DNA of 64,000 nt from Virgibacillus subterraneus (GTDB taxonomy: Bacteria > Bacillota > Bacilli > Bacillales > Amphibacillaceae). The position numbers and the translations under genes were made by a program. Each line of letters opens with the position of its first letter. The stretch's first letter is position 1. This document shows positions 15,404 to 22,761 of this stretch, one piece after another. The DNA lies in contig NZ_FOEH01000001.1 in NCBI RefSeq assembly GCF_900110695.1, positions 558,001-622,000 on the forward strand, in the 5' to 3' direction. Under the pieces are notes generated by a model. That model made no database searches, was not told the DNA's origin, and worked only from the letters and a program-made list of their open reading frames with translations.

Positions 15404-16045
15404 ATGTCAGATATGATGGAAACATTACGAAATGATGAAAAGATGACACCGAAACAAATTGAGATCGTCAAAGCTGCCATCGAGCTTATTTCTGAAAATG
15501 GCTATTACAACACATCAACAAGTGAAATCGCCAATAGGGCAGGAGTGGCTGAAGGAACAATTTTTCGCCACTATCGCACAAAAAAAGACCTGCTCGTTGC
15601 GATTGTCACACCTGTAATAACGAATTTCTCAGCACCCGTTTTTGCAAAGAAATTCGTCAGCCAGGTCTTCCAAAATGACTATGAACACTTTGAGGACCTG
15701 CTCTATGCCTTTAAAAAAAATCGCTTTGAGTTCGCACAGTCCAATCTCCCATTGATAAAAATTCTATTGCAGGAGCTGGCATTCCACCCGGAAATCCAAA
15801 CCGCATATAAAAAAGAATTTGGCGAAAAAGTCATACCAGCGTTTAATCATGCGCTCGACTTCTATAAAGAAAAAGGAGAACTGCAGGACCTGCCAAATGA
15901 GACAATGATCCGCATGATGGTCACAACAATTCTGGGATTCATGATAACAAGATTCATCGTTCAACCAGACAAGGATTGGGACGACGAAACAGATATACAC
16001 CAGACGATTGCATATATAATGGGTGGAGTGGGGAAGAAATGGTGA
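15404..16045 (+). CDS. TetR-family transcriptional regulator
   Basis: A 213-residue repressor. The helix-turn-helix lies in QIEIVKAAIELISENGYYNTSTSEIANRAGVAEGTIFRHYRTKKDLL (about residues 18-64), and the helical ligand-binding domain ends near the C-terminus. AGGAGG precedes the ATG. It is the third gene of the ABC exporter operon and probably binds the palindrome GTGAGTAATCACTCAC at 13576-13591, giving substrate-responsive autoregulation. Unlike the RND-linked TetR, this one is full length. Confidence 0.87.
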   Translation: MSDMMETLRNDEKMTPKQIEIVKAAIELISENGYYNTSTSEIANRAGVAEGTIFRHYRTKKDLLVAIVTPVITNFSAPVFAKKFVSQVFQNDYEHFEDLLYAFKKNRFEFAQSNLPLIKILLQELAFHPEIQTAYKKEFGEKVIPAFNHALDFYKEKGELQDLPNETMIRMMVTTILGFMITRFIVQPDKDWDDETDIHQTIAYIMGGVGKKW

Positions 16046-16073
16046 TGAGCCAGTCCCCACACCATCCATCCAT

Positions 16074-16090
16074 CGGGAAGTGACAGGTAC
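16074..16090 (+). repeat. Interspersed repeat, family CGGGAAGTGACAGGCACC, copy 3 (short)
   Basis: CGGGAAGTGACAGGTAC, without the ATTCGACA left part. A small hairpin (CCCGA ... TCGGG, 16093-16108) follows and may help terminate the TetR operon. Confidence 0.65.
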
Positions 16091-16114
16091 GACCCGAATT
16101 TTGTCGGGCAATTA

Positions 16115-16130
16115 ATCAATTTTTTTTGAT
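16115..16130. promoter_or_regulatory. ArsR-type operator 1 (ATCAA-N6-TTGAT)
   Basis: ATCAATTTTTTTTGAT fits the ATCAA-N6-TTGAT palindrome. It lies just upstream of the arsR -35 element. Confidence 0.7.
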
Positions 16131-16137
16131 TTAATGG

Positions 16138-16165
16138 TTGCTTTTTCCGCTAAATGGTATATAAT
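16138..16165 (+). promoter_or_regulatory. Sigma-A promoter of arsR
   Basis: TTGCTT (16138-16143) and TATAAT (16160-16165), spacing 16 bases. Operators lie on both sides of the promoter. Confidence 0.65.
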
Positions 16166-16173
16166 AACATTAA

Positions 16174-16189
16174 ATCAAAAATATTTGAT
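16174..16189. promoter_or_regulatory. ArsR-type operator 2 (ATCAA-N6-TTGAT)
   Basis: ATCAAAAATATTTGAT lies between the -10 and the arsR ribosome site, over the expected transcription start. Confidence 0.75.
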
Positions 16190-16209
16190 ATAAAGAGGGG
16201 CGACTCCTA

Positions 16210-16533
16210 ATGAAAGAGTTAAATGTACTTAACAATCCAAGCGAGGAAGCATTCACAACATATGCGTCAAAATTTAAAGCACTTTCAGATACGAAACGAC
16301 TTCAGATTATGAATATCCTATGCCATAATGGCTCAACATGCGTTTGTGACCTTGTGGACATGGTCGGAATGCCACAATCAAAACTGTCATACCATCTCAA
16401 AATTTTACTGGATGCAAATCTGATTAAAAAAGAAACAAAAGGTACATGGGGCTACTATGAACTGAACAATTCCGAAGTAAAAAGCCTGCTCTCAGACGAA
16501 CTTTGCTGTGTATTCGTTCCATCCTGCTGCTAA
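16210..16533 (+). CDS. arsR: ArsR-family metalloregulatory repressor
   Basis: A 107-residue winged-helix repressor. Residues 22-50 (KALSDTKRLQIMNIL ... STCVCDLVD) carry the CVC pair of arsenite-sensing ArsR proteins. The recognition helix follows in MPQSKLSYHLKILLDANLI. The C-terminus is unusual in ending ELCCVFVPSCC, with two further cysteine pairs that could complete a thiolate site. GAGGGG precedes the ATG. Four ATCAA-N6-TTGAT palindromes flank this gene and the permease downstream, indicating autoregulation and control of the permease. Confidence 0.9.
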   Translation: MKELNVLNNPSEEAFTTYASKFKALSDTKRLQIMNILCHNGSTCVCDLVDMVGMPQSKLSYHLKILLDANLIKKETKGTWGYYELNNSEVKSLLSDELCCVFVPSCC

Positions 16534-16572
16534 TTTTTTGGCAGGTAAGTAAGAATAAATCCTTTCTTACTG

Positions 16573-16626
16573 CATAAGTGCAACTAAGGCATTCGCCATT
16601 AAGGCTTGGCGAATGGCAGGTTTTCT
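16573..16626 (+). repeat. Interspersed repeat, family AAGTGCAACTA, hairpin-bearing copy
   Basis: CATAAGTGCAACTAAGGCAT leads into a hairpin CATTCGCC ... GGCGAATG, followed by GGTTTTCT. It matches the truncated copy at 4005-4040. Its place after arsR means it may also act as a terminator or attenuator between arsR and the permease. Confidence 0.7.
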
Positions 16627-16636
16627 AAAACTATAT

Positions 16637-16652
16637 ATCAACTTTTTTTGAT
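16637..16652. promoter_or_regulatory. ArsR-type operator 3 (ATCAA-N6-TTGAT)
   Basis: ATCAACTTTTTTTGAT upstream of the permease gene. Together with operator 4 it also forms a larger inverted repeat. Confidence 0.75.
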
Positions 16653-16663
16653 TAATTGAATAT

Positions 16664-16679
16664 ATCAAAAAAAGTTGAT
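16664..16679. promoter_or_regulatory. ArsR-type operator 4 (ATCAA-N6-TTGAT)
   Basis: ATCAAAAAAAGTTGAT, the exact reverse complement of operator 3, 27 bases downstream of it and just before the permease ribosome site. Confidence 0.75.
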
Positions 16680-16701
16680 TAATATAAAGGAGAGATTCAA
16701 T

Positions 16702-17562
16702 ATGGAAACATTAAAAAACTTTCTCATGATTGCGCTTGAATTAACTGTACTATTCTTTGTCATCTCATTTATCCTAAGCGCACTTCAATCCTACATACCT
16801 TATAAAAAAATCGAACATTATCTATCCAAAAGCAATCAGCTTATTGGTATCTTAGCGGCATTATTGTTCGCTTTTATTACACCATTTTGTTCATGCTCAA
16901 CAATTCCGGTTGTCGTAAACATGCTGCGAAAAAATATGCCATTCAAAATTGTCGTGATTTTTCTATTTGCATCACCGGTACTAGACCCAACCATTCTTAC
17001 ATTAATGGGTGTCATTCTCGGATGGAAAGTTGCCTTGATTTACACCGTCGTGACTGCCATCGCCTCAGTAATTATCGGCCTCACGTTAAGCAAGCTGAAA
17101 TTCGAGCGTTATGTAAAAAACGTGGTGATGACAGGTTATGAGGAAGAAGCCAAACAATTTAACTGGAGAGGAGCATGGGACGAAACAATAGCACTCATGA
17201 AAAGCGTTTACCCATATTTAATCATTGGAGCAGCAATCGGTGCAGTCATCCATGGATTAGTCCCAACTGAATGGATAGCCCAATGGCTTGGAAAAGAAAC
17301 ATGGTGGATCGTGCCAATTGCGGCAGTGATCGGAATACCTTTGTACATCCGATTATCAAGTATGATACCTATTTCCCATGTATTCATCATGAAAGGAATG
17401 GCACTTGGACCTGTAATGGCAATGATGATCAGCTCAGCTGGTGCAAGCTTGCCGGAACTAATATTACTGAAATCCATTTTCAAAAAACAGCTTGTGATCG
17501 CATTTGTCGCCTCAGTCATTTCAATGGCTACCGTATCAGGATTTATCTTCTACTTGGTTTAA
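16702..17562 (+). CDS. ArsP/YraQ-type permease (DUF318 family)
   Basis: A 286-residue membrane protein with about eight helices and the family motif FITPFCSCSTIPVVVNML (about residues 54-72), whose cysteines are key in ArsP organoarsenical efflux. A second conserved block VIGIPLYIRLSSMIPISHVFIMKGMALGPVMAMM lies near 210-245. ATG 16702 (METLKNF) is chosen because AAAGGAGAG precedes it; the upstream ATA/ATG extension has none. The ArsR neighbour and shared operators make arsenical or related metalloid export the best inference. Confidence 0.87.
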   Translation: METLKNFLMIALELTVLFFVISFILSALQSYIPYKKIEHYLSKSNQLIGILAALLFAFITPFCSCSTIPVVVNMLRKNMPFKIVVIFLFASPVLDPTILTLMGVILGWKVALIYTVVTAIASVIIGLTLSKLKFERYVKNVVMTGYEEEAKQFNWRGAWDETIALMKSVYPYLIIGAAIGAVIHGLVPTEWIAQWLGKETWWIVPIAAVIGIPLYIRLSSMIPISHVFIMKGMALGPVMAMMISSAGASLPELILLKSIFKKQLVIAFVASVISMATVSGFIFYLV

Positions 17563-17581
17563 TGAAGGGAGGTGAGCCCAA

Positions 17582-17686
17582 GTGAAGAAGCTTATCGAAA
17601 AAATCTTTTCAAAGAATAACGAGGACAACGATTGCTGTGACGTGAAAATCAGCGAGGTTACAGAGGAATCTTGTTGTTCGAAGTAG
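17582..17686 (+). CDS. 34-residue cysteine-rich peptide of the ars module
   Basis: A short frame from GTG 17582: MKKLIEKIFSKNNEDNDCCD and then VKISEVTEESCCSK. AGGGAGGTGAG seven to eight bases before the GTG is one of the best ribosome sites in the window. It lies 19 bases after the permease stop and before a hairpin, so it is the third gene of the arsR operon. An amphipathic basic N-terminus is followed by two CC pairs 15 residues apart in an acidic context, suggesting thiolate metal or metalloid binding. I recognise no named family. Confidence 0.65.
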   Translation: MKKLIEKIFSKNNEDNDCCDVKISEVTEESCCSK

Positions 17687-17693
17687 ATGGGAG

Positions 17694-17728
17694 GAGGACT
17701 TTCAATAAATCAGAAAGTCCTCTTAGTA
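17694..17728 (+). terminator. Probable terminator of the ars module
   Basis: GAGGACTTTC (17694-17703) and GAAAGTCCTC (17713-17722) form a perfect 10-bp stem. The T tract after it is weak (TTAGTATAT). Confidence 0.55.
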
Positions 17729-17769
17729 TATGTAAAAAGGTGAACAGCGACTTCCAACCTAACTATAAT

Positions 17770-17799
17770 TTGCTTAACACTACACCTATTCGATATAAT
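17770..17799 (+). promoter_or_regulatory. Sigma-A promoter of tagO copy 1
   Basis: TTGCTT (17770-17775) and TATAAT (17794-17799), spacing 18 bases. It lies inside the upstream extension of the tagO reading frame, supporting the internal start at 17854. Confidence 0.6.
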
Positions 17800-17853
17800 T
17801 TAAATCAATTACGCATCAAGGTCCAACATCAAGCAAATTTTAGGAGAAGTTCT

Positions 17854-18930
17854 ATGATAAATTATACCGACTTGGCGATAGCCTTTTTTATTGCGCTTAT
17901 CGCAACATTCCTATTAACCTACCCTGTTAAAAAACTCGCAATAAAAATAGGTGTCGTTGATCTGCCAAACCATCGCAAAATACATACAAAAGTAACGCCG
18001 AGATTAGGTGGTCTAGCCATCTTCCTTGGGGTGTTTTTAGGCGCGCTTTATTTACAGCCGCAACATGAACACCTACCCGAAATCATCCTTGGAGCTGTAG
18101 TGATTCTAATAACCGGTGCCCTCGATGATCGTTACAATATTCGCCCTGTTATCAAACTCGGTGGTCAGTTAATAGCAGCATCTTTCCTCCTTTCATCAGG
18201 GTTAATCATCGACAAAATCACACTGCCAATTATCGGGATGATCGATCTCGGATTTGTGAGCGTTCTTGTTACTGTACTTTGGGTTGTCGGCATAACAAAT
18301 GCAATCAATCTCATTGACGGTCTGGACGGGCTCGCCACAGGGGTCACGACAATTGCGTTAACAAGTATGTTCATTATGGCGCTGATTGATGTACAAATCA
18401 TGGCCGCATACCTATGCATTGTCCTGATAGGTGCTAATTTGGGCTTCTTATATCATAACTTTTACCCTGCGAAAATTTATATGGGCGATACCGGCTCAAA
18501 TTTTCTCGGCTATGCGATTGCCGTCGTATCCATGCTAGGTTTGTTTAAAAATATCGCATTGTTCAGCTTTATTATTCCAATTATCGTTCTAGCTGTACCG
18601 ATTTTCGACACACTTTTTGCCATTGTCCGCCGTGCTTACAATAAGGAAAATATCATGATGCCGGACAATAAGCATATTCATTACCAACTGCTTGCGTCTG
18701 GATTCACCCATCGAAAAACAGTTCTTATCATCTATGCATTTAGTACACTTTTCGGAGCAATGGCAATTCTATTCTCCAATGCAACATTAACAACATCGCT
18801 CATCATCACGTTTATAGTGCTCGCGTTGTTGCACATTATTGCCGAACTTAGTGGTTTGGTCATGGGTGGAAAAAAGCCAATTATCGATACACTGAAGAGA
18901 GTGTTTAAAATACGGGAAAAAGGCCAATGA
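17854..18930 (+). CDS. tagO: Undecaprenyl-phosphate GlcNAc-1-phosphate transferase TagO (copy 1)
   Basis: A 358-residue MraY/WecA-type enzyme with about eleven helices. It transfers sugar-1-phosphate to undecaprenyl phosphate, the first step of wall teichoic acid assembly. Motifs: VVDLPNHRKIHTKVTPRLGG (about residues 33-52), INLIDGLDGLATG (about 150-162), YMGDTGSNFLGY (about 208-219) and PDNKHIHYQL. ATG 17854 follows AGGAGAAG; the longer open frame from 17671 has no ribosome site and overlaps the ars peptide and promoter. gtaB follows. A paralogue lies at 47845-48900. Confidence 0.9.
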   Translation: MINYTDLAIAFFIALIATFLLTYPVKKLAIKIGVVDLPNHRKIHTKVTPRLGGLAIFLGVFLGALYLQPQHEHLPEIILGAVVILITGALDDRYNIRPVIKLGGQLIAASFLLSSGLIIDKITLPIIGMIDLGFVSVLVTVLWVVGITNAINLIDGLDGLATGVTTIALTSMFIMALIDVQIMAAYLCIVLIGANLGFLYHNFYPAKIYMGDTGSNFLGYAIAVVSMLGLFKNIALFSFIIPIIVLAVPIFDTLFAIVRRAYNKENIMMPDNKHIHYQLLASGFTHRKTVLIIYAFSTLFGAMAILFSNATLTTSLIITFIVLALLHIIAELSGLVMGGKKPIIDTLKRVFKIREKGQ

Positions 18931-19011
18931 AATAAGAGGAAATTAAAAATTAAATAGTATTCCAAGGATTAAAACACATTTTAATTTAATAATGTTTTGA
19001 GGAGGTTCTAT

Positions 19012-19905
19012 ATGAAAAGTATTAAGAAAGCAATAATACCTGCTGCCGGACTGGGGACAAGATTCCTACCCGCTACAAAAGCAATGCCTAAGGAAATGCT
19101 GCCTATTGTTGATAAGCCCACGATAGAATATATCGTTGATGAAGCAATAGATTCAGGAATCGAGGATATTATCATAGTCACAGGAAAAGGAAAGCGAGCT
19201 ATCGAGGATCATTTCGACAGTGCTTTCGAATTAGAAGAGAACTTGATGAAGAAGGAAAAATTTGAGTTGCTTGAGAAAATCAGGAAGTCTGCAAATGTTG
19301 ATATCCATTACATAAGACAAAAGGAACCAAAAGGTCTTGGACATGCTATTTGGTGTGCCAGAAAATTTATCGGCAATGATCCTTTTGCAGTTTTACTTGG
19401 TGACGATATTATTCATAGTGAGAACCCTGGTTTACATCAACTTATAAATGAATATGAGCTGAAGAAATCCTCCGTAATCGGGGTGAAAAACGTTCCAGTA
19501 GAAGACACACATCGATACGGCATAATTGATCCGTTGAAGAAGCTAGGTAACTCCCATCAGGTAAAAAGTTTCGTCGAGAAACCTAAGCAAGGAACAGCTC
19601 CATCCAACATGGCGATTATTGGAAGATATATATTAACACCAGAGATTTTTGATTTTCTGGAAAAACAACATGTTGGTGCCGGTGGAGAAATTCAATTAAC
19701 AGATGCAATACAAGAATTGAATAAAATTCAACGCGTTTTTGCTTTGGAAATTGAAGGAGCACGTTATGACGTTGGTGAACAATTAGGATTTATCCAAACT
19801 ACGATAGAAATGGCACTAACCCGAGATGATTTAAGAGAACCGTTAATGAACTATTTGAATGAATTAAATACGACTTTAAGTGGACAAAAAACTAACCTAA
19901 AATAA
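19012..19905 (+). CDS. gtaB: UTP-glucose-1-phosphate uridylyltransferase GtaB (copy 1)
   Basis: A 297-residue nucleotidyltransferase making UDP-glucose for teichoic acid glucosylation, glycolipids and UDP-glucuronate. The N-terminal signature is [20 protein letters not shown] (residues 10-29), with further motifs [26 protein letters not shown] and [13 protein letters not shown]. The ATG at 19012 has GAGGAGG six bases upstream; the earlier start at 18997 overlaps it. A second gene for the same activity lies at 57711-58589. The ends of the two proteins differ most. Confidence 0.93.
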   Translation: MKSIKKAIIPAAGLGTRFLPATKAMPKEMLPIVDKPTIEYIVDEAIDSGIEDIIIVTGKGKRAIEDHFDSAFELEENLMKKEKFELLEKIRKSANVDIHYIRQKEPKGLGHAIWCARKFIGNDPFAVLLGDDIIHSENPGLHQLINEYELKKSSVIGVKNVPVEDTHRYGIIDPLKKLGNSHQVKSFVEKPKQGTAPSNMAIIGRYILTPEIFDFLEKQHVGAGGEIQLTDAIQELNKIQRVFALEIEGARYDVGEQLGFIQTTIEMALTRDDLREPLMNYLNELNTTLSGQKTNLK

Positions 19906-19936
19906 CTGTAATAATCCACACAAGAGAGAAGTTCTG

Positions 19937-19963
19937 ACACAGCGTAGCAGCTGTGTTTCTTTG
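19937..19963 (+). terminator. Probable terminator of gtaB copy 1
   Basis: ACACAGC (19937-19943) and GCTGTGT (19950-19956) form a seven-base stem followed by TTCTTT. Confidence 0.5.
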
Positions 19964-20100
19964 TGTGGGACAACATTTCAATTGTTCAAGAAAATATACT
20001 CTTCACGCCTACAGTCTTTATTGTGGCACATTTGCTGTATATCGGGATACAACAACTTAAAACTGGAAACAGTATAAAAAGGAGCATATCGCTGGAAAGC

Positions 20101-20134
20101 TATTCGACAAATTACGGGAAGTGACAGGAACCAC
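20101..20134 (+). repeat. Interspersed repeat, family CGGGAAGTGACAGGCACC, copy 4
   Basis: TATTCGACAAATTA then CGGGAAGTGACAGGAACC. A second GGCACCAC core follows at 20146. The region 19964-20276 holds this repeat and no gene I can support. Confidence 0.7.
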
Positions 20135-20276
20135 ATCCAGCGGAAGGCACCACATCCCCGGTCGGAAAATATCCCAAATCTCTTCATATAATCCCAAAAT
20201 TCTTTGCCACAGAATATAAGGGGCATATAACGCCAAAATAATTTCCCATACCTCGCATATGCTAGTACTAGAAATT

Positions 20277-20305
20277 TTGCGAAAATAGTCGAATTTTGGT
20301 ATAAC
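20277..20305 (+). promoter_or_regulatory. Sigma-A promoter of the APC permease
   Basis: TTGCGA (20277-20282), 17 bases, then TATAAC (20300-20305) with TGG directly upstream (extended -10). Confidence 0.6.
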
Positions 20306-20345
20306 GGGGTAGTATCAAAAAAAAGAGGTTAAAAGGAGACGAAGC

Positions 20346-21806
20346 ATGGAAGAACGACAGACGCTAAAAAAATCACTAAAGCCACATTGGGTATGGGCGA
20401 TTGCCCTAGGCTCATCAATTGGTTGGGGTGCTTTCGTACAGCCAACGAACTGGATGTCCCAGGCTGGTCCATTAGGAGTAATTGCAGGTTTCGGTATTGG
20501 CGCATTACTAATGATGTTGATCGCCGTGAGCTATGGATTTTTAATAAAAAGTTTCCCAGTATCAGGAGGGGAATTTGCCTATGCATTTATTAGTTTAGGT
20601 CGTACACACGCATTTATAAGCGGGTGGTTTTTAACGCTTGGGTATATTTGTATCGTTGCATTGAACGCCTCAGCTTTTGCATTAATGTTTAAATATGTTT
20701 TTCCTGCATTAATTGAGAACCTGCATCTTTACCAAATAGCTGGGTGGGATGTTTATGGAATGGAAATCATTATTGCATCAGCAGCATTAGGATTGTTTGG
20801 CTTTTTAAATATACGAGGAACTGGCTTAACTGGCCGCATGCAATTTATCTTTTGTACTATTATGATCTTAGGTGTCCTCGCCATAACATTTTTAGTTGGC
20901 GGACAGCCGGGTGCAGGCTTATCGAATATATCACCAGCATTCCCAACAGGAACAACAGCATTTGCTGCAATTATTTCAATCGTAGCAATTGCACCATGGG
21001 CTTACGTTGGCTTTGATAACATACCACAGGCAGCAGAAGAATTTCGTTTTTCATCTAAAAAAGCATTCACATTAATTATTCTGGCAATATTCTTCGCGGC
21101 TGTATTATATAGCTTAATGATTATTGCAACTGCTATGACACAGCCTTGGCAAGGACTTGTTGCTGAAGGTCAGCAATGGGGAACAGGAGCGGCTATTCAG
21201 GATACGGTAGGCACGATGGGACTCGTAATTCTGGTTGTCGCACTTACAATGGGTGTTTTCACAGGCTTAAATGGTTTTATTATCTCATCAAGCCGTTTAC
21301 TATTCGCTATGTCACGTGCGAAAATAATCCCTGAAGCATTTTCAAGGCTTCATCCTAAATACAAAACACCGTATGTTGGTATCATTTTCACGGTAATTGT
21401 ATCTATGTTTGCACCATGGTTTGGGCGTGAGGCTCTTATCTGGGTAGTAGACATGTCATCAATTGGTGTAACAATTGCATATTTCTATACATGTTTTACA
21501 GCATTTTCACTTTTTAAATGGTCAAAAGACAAAGACTTTAATCATAAGAAACATGTTGTAGCACCAATGAAAAAGACAATTGCAGGAGTAGGAATGTTAG
21601 CCAGCCTGACGTTCTTGAGCTTATTGCTTATCCCAGCTTCACCAGCATTCCTGGGAATTGAATCCAGAATCGCACTGATCTCATGGATCATATTAGGCGT
21701 AATATTCTATCTAGCCAAGCGAACTGAATTCAATAAAATTCCAAAAGAGGAACTGAACTACCTAATATTAGGTAATAAGAAAATAGAAGCGAAGAACAGA
21801 GAGTGA
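20346..21806 (+). CDS. APC-superfamily amino acid permease
   Basis: A 486-residue transporter with about twelve helices. The first helix region is IALGSSIGWGAFVQPTNWMSQAG (residues 19-41), with the unwound GSSIGWG substrate-binding segment typical of APC carriers. The motif ISIVAIAPWAYVGFDNIPQAAEEF occupies about 213-237. The substrate (amino acid or amine) cannot be told. AAAGGAG precedes the ATG. It stands alone between a repeat-rich spacer and a long 3' repeat that begins within its stop codon. Confidence 0.85.
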   Translation: MEERQTLKKSLKPHWVWAIALGSSIGWGAFVQPTNWMSQAGPLGVIAGFGIGALLMMLIAVSYGFLIKSFPVSGGEFAYAFISLGRTHAFISGWFLTLGYICIVALNASAFALMFKYVFPALIENLHLYQIAGWDVYGMEIIIASAALGLFGFLNIRGTGLTGRMQFIFCTIMILGVLAITFLVGGQPGAGLSNISPAFPTGTTAFAAIISIVAIAPWAYVGFDNIPQAAEEFRFSSKKAFTLIILAIFFAAVLYSLMIIATAMTQPWQGLVAEGQQWGTGAAIQDTVGTMGLVILVVALTMGVFTGLNGFIISSSRLLFAMSRAKIIPEAFSRLHPKYKTPYVGIIFTVIVSMFAPWFGREALIWVVDMSSIGVTIAYFYTCFTAFSLFKWSKDKDFNHKKHVVAPMKKTIAGVGMLASLTFLSLLLIPASPAFLGIESRIALISWIILGVIFYLAKRTEFNKIPKEELNYLILGNKKIEAKNRE

Positions 21807-22058
21807 ACAAAAGCGTAAGCGCCTGTTCAGCGCCGTATGGACTGCGCCCGTGCATCGCGGGTGGGTCGACGTTGCCGCGCAAAGCGGCGGTCTTAGTCGA
21901 TCTTCCTTTTCCCTGAGATAAAGGATACACGAAGAGCGTAGCGATTCGATGTTGACTTATCGTAGACACGGGGAGGGAAGTCCACTAGGCGCTAGGCGCT
22001 GGAGCTGGACGTGGCTGATTCGGGAGTCCAGTTATTCACAGAACTTAAATTTTATAGT
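21805..22058 (+). repeat. Long structured interspersed repeat, copy 1 (254 bp)
   Basis: This element begins GAACAAAAGCGTAAGCGCCT and ends near AACTTAAATTTTATAGT. Its ends carry complementary blocks (AGCGCCT ... AGGCGCT). Internal hairpins include GCCCGTGCATCGCGGGT and TTGCCGCGCAAAGCGGCGG. It shares most of its sequence with 46490-46802. It starts inside the stop codon of the permease gene and ends about 20 bases before a strong terminator, so it is transcribed as a 3' UTR. No transposase is present. Confidence 0.85.
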
Positions 22059-22074
22059 TTCCTAGACAAAAATA

Positions 22075-22114
22075 AAAGCCCCGGAGCGGATTGGATATCT
22101 GCTCCGGGGTTTCT
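22075..22114. terminator. Strong bidirectional terminator
   Basis: CCCCGGAGC (22079-22087) and GCTCCGGGG (22101-22109) form a nine-base GC-rich stem, with AAAA on the left and TTT on the right. Confidence 0.85.
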
Positions 22115-22589
22115 TAATGTACAGGCACAATTGTTAATCCATTATTACTATTATTAACCTTATAAACTCCCCCCAAATTATTGGAGTCTATATAGGTTGA
22201 GAAGAATGTTTTAAAATTCTCATCCGTATCCAAAACGATAATATAATCGGATTTTTTCATCTCATTTCCAAATCGGCTTCTCAAAGGAATGTTATCCTCA
22301 GAAAAATCCCTCACGTCTAAGATCAGACTGTTAGAGTGCTGGTTTAATTTCATTGCAACTTTTTTGATATCTTCTACAGAATGCTACCCATCCGCGTCTA
22401 CATTTACTATCCCTATCGATTCGTTATGATTATTTAAAAAGTGATTAAAGGCTGTTTTTAATTCTCTGCCGTTACCTAGGTTTACTGCATGTTTAAGAAT
22501 AGGGCATTTCTCTGATTTAGCTAATTAAGTAATTTCTCGTCTGGATTAAAGGCAGGAATTATTATAGTGACGTTGCTGATAGTCTTCAT
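22114..22589 (-). pseudogene. Decayed family-2 glycosyltransferase (dolichol-phosphate-mannose-synthase-like)
   Basis: From ATG 22589 the minus strand reads MKTISNVTIIIPAFNPDEKLLN, the start of a GT-A fold GT2, then stops. In another frame it resumes at EKCPILKHAVNLGNGRELKTA and reaches VDADG, where a TAG at 22386-22384 replaces the Q of the usual DADGQH metal-binding motif. It continues HSVEDIKKVAMKLNQ to RSRFGNEM, then joins an unrelated segment KKSDYIIVLDTDENF ending VPVH. Lesions are therefore a frameshift with loss of about 30 residues, a nonsense codon, and loss or replacement of the whole C-terminal half. Confidence 0.75.
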
Positions 22590-22761
22590 AGTTATTCTGG
22601 AATCCTCCATATGCATCAAACTTAAAAGTATAAACACATACATCATTGCCATAGCTTTGAACCTGTATGCACCTTCTAATAAAGTATAAAAATTACTAAA
22701 ACAGCTTTTCGATACATAAGTATTAGTTAGAAGTTTAATCAAAAAAAGGAGGCATGCCATA

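Noticed and set aside
17671-17853. N-terminal extension of tagO copy 1
   Set aside because: It overlaps the cysteine-rich peptide gene, a hairpin and a promoter, lacks a ribosome site and has no helix pattern like the family.
21730-21969. Minus-strand frame in the structured repeat (and 46399-46713 in the second copy)
   Set aside because: The frames follow the repeat sequence, not a protein family, and are broken differently in the two copies.
21805-22058. Insertion sequence
   Set aside because: No transposase frame and no clear target-site duplication; treated as a structured non-coding repeat.
22521-22760. 79-codon minus-strand frame as an intact gene
   Set aside because: Only its last 22 codons (MKTISNVTIIIPAF ...) are protein-like; the upstream part is intergenic sequence before UDP-glucose dehydrogenase.
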